IMG/VR virus record: IMGVR_UViG_3300006101_000052
Span: 1 to 27,099 of that record
Strand: one strand, 5' to 3'
Length of the DNA: 27,099 nt
Origin: a virus
Shown: piece by piece, positions 25,586 to 27,099 of the stretch
How the letters are laid out: every line of letters starts with the position of its first letter
How positions within the stretch are numbered: the stretch's first letter is position 1
Position numbers and translations under genes: made by a program
Notes under the pieces: generated by a model
Database searches by the model: none
What the model saw: the letters and a program-made list of their open reading frames with translations, nothing else
Told to the model about the DNA's origin: nothing

Positions 25586-26918
25586 TATTTTCTTTATTTC
25601 TAATAAGTTAAATGACAAAAACTTTTCTGTTTTAAAAGAAAGATTTCCATTGGCTAGGCAAGTTTCATCATTTGATGATGCTAAAAAGAAATCTTTTACC
25701 AAATTCTTTTGGATAGTTTGGCCTGATTTAATAGTCAATGACGACTTTAATTTTGATTATCAAGTTCCAGAATGGGATAAAGACTATATTCACGTATTTA
25801 AAAATAACGAATTCTATGACGGAATAATACTGTTTCCAAAATCAAAATCTGTATCTAAAAAAGAAATTGATTATAGATTTTTTGTTAATAAAAAAGAAAT
25901 AGATGTACAAGCAAGTACACCTGCACAATATGATATTTTTAATATTAGTACCTTTGAAGAATATCAATCAGCAATGGAGACAGCTACTACTGATCTATTT
26001 TGGGTTATCCCGCACGAAGTAGAACCGTTAGATGATTTTAAATTCGATTTATATTTTAGTCATCATAATATGCAAGAACGAAATATGAATCACGTGTTTA
26101 AAAATGTCGACGTAGATGAAAACAAATATAACGGAATAATGCTTTTATCAAAATTTAAGCCTCTTGCAAAGAGAGAATTTAATTTTAGATTCCCAGTCAA
26201 TAAAAAAGAATACCCTGTTGTTGCTAGTAAGTTAAAACCTTATGACATTGTTTTTATCAGTTATAACGAAAAAAATGCAGACGATAATTGGAACAAATTA
26301 ATATCAAAATTTCCTAGAGCCCAGAGAGTTCATGGAGTTAAAGGAATACATAATGCTCACATTGCCGCCGCTAAATTAACAACTACTCCGATGTTTTGGG
26401 TAGTAGATGGTGATGCTGTTATTAAAGACTCTTTTGATTTTAGCTTGCTATTGCATCATTGGGATAGAGATACTGTATATGTATGGCGCAGTCAAAATCC
26501 AATTAATAACTTAGAATATGGTTACGGTGGTGTTAAATTGCTACCTAGGAATCTTACTTTAAATATGGATGTTAATAGTGTGGACATGACTACTAGCATT
26601 AGCACTAAATTTAAAGCAATGGACCAAGTAAGTAACATTACAGCATTTAATACAGATGCATTTAGTACTTGGCGTTCAGCTTTTAGAGAGTGTTGTAAAC
26701 TAGCAGTAATTAACAATGAGGAGGCATTGGCTAGATTACACTTTTGGTGTCAATTAAATACCTATGTTCCATTCGGTAGCTATGCTTACATGGGTGCTAT
26801 TCAAGGTCGTCAATACGGTGAAAAAAATGCCTCCAATCCGGAGGCACTGGCCAAGATAAATGACTTTATTTGGCTACAAGATCTTTGGCAAGAGGAAAAA
26901 TCTCAGCTATCACTTTAG
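25578..26918 (+). CDS. Glycosyltransferase-like protein with two degenerate N-terminal domain copies (446 aa)
   Basis: Residues about 222-446 are homologous to the preceding 298-aa protein: YDIVFISYNEKNADDNW, AQRVHGVKG (248-256), VVDGDAVI with DxD at D277 and D279, YGYGGVKL (314-321) and WRSAFREC (365-372). Residues 2-112 and 119-217 are two partial copies of the start of the same domain, each beginning YDIF.IS and containing FW(I/V), DDF.FD, HVFKN and a final (F/P)VNKKE. In these copies the DxD position reads WPDLIV and PHEVEP, so they should not be catalytic and may bind an acceptor or aid assembly. The ATG overlaps the previous stop by 8 bp and lacks a clear ribosome binding site. The 3' end contains the thyX terminator and overlaps thyX by 53 bp in antisense. 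Confidence 0.8.
   Translation: MYDIFFISNKLNDKNFSVLKERFPLARQVSSFDDAKKKSFTKFFWIVWPDLIVNDDFNFDYQVPEWDKDYIHVFKNNEFYDGIILFPKSKSVSKKEIDYRFFVNKKEIDVQASTPAQYDIFNISTFEEYQSAMETATTDLFWVIPHEVEPLDDFKFDLYFSHHNMQERNMNHVFKNVDVDENKYNGIMLLSKFKPLAKREFNFRFPVNKKEYPVVASKLKPYDIVFISYNEKNADDNWNKLISKFPRAQRVHGVKGIHNAHIAAAKLTTTPMFWVVDGDAVIKDSFDFSLLLHHWDRDTVYVWRSQNPINNLEYGYGGVKLLPRNLTLNMDVNSVDMTTSISTKFKAMDQVSNITAFNTDAFSTWRSAFRECCKLAVINNEEALARLHFWCQLNTYVPFGSYAYMGAIQGRQYGEKNASNPEALAKINDFIWLQDLWQEEKSQLSL
26821..26846 (-). terminator. Intrinsic terminator for thyX, located inside the opposing gene
   Basis: Read on the minus strand, TGCCTCC, a 5-base loop (GGATT) and GGAGGCA form a perfect 7-bp GC-rich stem followed directly by seven T residues. 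It lies 19 bp past the thyX stop codon. On the plus strand the same hairpin has no T tract after it, so it should act only on the thyX transcript. Confidence 0.85.
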
Positions 26919-27099
26919 CACAAGCAATAGCAACTTCCTGGTGCTCTTTCTGTGTACCATTTGCACTACGTAATTCAATAAAATGAATCCAACTGCGTAG
27001 TGTGCCGTTCATATATAACCGACTTTCAATAAGTCCTTCCGGCAGAACAGCACGAGCTTGTTCTTTGGCAATACCTTTTTCAATGGCCCACGTATAAGC
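26866..27099 (-). CDS. thyX: Flavin-dependent thymidylate synthase ThyX, C-terminal part (5' partial)
   Basis: The minus strand encodes the last 77 residues of a protein whose start lies beyond the window end. It reads AIEKGIAKEQARAVLPEGL, then SRLYMNGTLRSWIHFIELR, then NGTQKEHQEVA and a helical end. ARAVLP and the LRSWIHFIELR...TQKEHQE block are conserved in ThyX, where this region helps bind dUMP and FAD; the RHRxxSxNxxSxRY motif would be upstream and is not visible. The enzyme makes dTMP from dUMP using methylenetetrahydrofolate and NADPH, and supports phage DNA synthesis. The stop is TAA (26866-26868 on the plus strand). It is transcribed towards the glycosyltransferase operon, overlaps its last gene by 53 bp, and has its own terminator. 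Confidence 0.93.
   Translation of the reverse strand, partial: AYTWAIEKGIAKEQARAVLPEGLIESRLYMNGTLRSWIHFIELRSANGTQKEHQEVAIACAKVIAEIFPLAKDLVAK

Noticed and set aside
26917-26952. Possible plus-strand terminator after the last glycosyltransferase gene (AGCAC...GTGCT followed by CTTTC)
   Set aside because: The stem is only 5 bp with a loop of about 19 bases and no real T tract, so I do not call it. No other plus-strand terminator is visible before the window ends.
1-27099. tRNA genes, CRISPR arrays, insertion sequences, integrase or attachment sites
   Set aside because: Looked for on both strands by eye and none seen. The window is almost fully coding, and no gap exceeds about 72 bp.

Overview
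The window is a piece of a tailed-phage genome, most likely a T4-like myovirus of a marine or freshwater bacterium (cyanophage or pelagiphage type). The reasons are: an AT-rich genome with almost no intergenic DNA; very long mosaic structural genes; a tail-collar fibre; T4-type late promoters of the form [T/G]ATAAATA; small glycosyltransferase-like genes; and a phage-type flavin-dependent thymidylate synthase (ThyX). The family assignment rests on recognised motifs only. The host cannot be named, and no tRNA, CRISPR array, insertion sequence or integrase was seen.

Positions 1-22025 (+ strand) hold the virion module. It opens with the 3' part of a giant structural gene (at least 4949 residues, 5' end outside the window) built from recurring beta modules: CBM5/12-like repeats, an FG-GAP-like beta-propeller region, GxGY repeats, and tandem 'DGxTxxF...YxNG...DY' units. 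After a late promoter comes a 202-aa conserved structural protein, then three tandem fibre/adhesin genes that share an N-terminal domain but have different C-terminal tips: a tail collar, a short beta tip, and an ADLAE-type domain resembling Peptidase_G2. A second late promoter precedes the third fibre gene, and a third precedes a 454-aa structural protein.

Positions 22026-26918 (+ strand) hold a different module. A near-consensus sigma70 promoter (TTGACA, 17 bp, TATTAT) sits in the 72-bp gap, followed by six genes that all overlap end to start by 4-11 bp. They are a conserved small protein, a tandem pair of paralogous glycosyltransferase-like proteins with a DxD motif, a 193-aa unknown, and two members of a second glycosyltransferase-like family. 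The last of these carries two extra N-terminal copies of part of its own domain that lack the DxD motif. The promoter type suggests early, host-polymerase transcription, in contrast to the late structural module.

Positions 26866-27099 (- strand) hold the C-terminal end of thyX. It converges on the last glycosyltransferase gene and overlaps its coding region by 53 bp. A clear intrinsic terminator for thyX lies inside that glycosyltransferase gene.

Working picture: late genes build the tail and host-recognition fibres. The early glycosyltransferase operon could modify the virion, the phage DNA or the host surface. ThyX supplies dTMP for replication. The glycosyltransferase targets are inference.
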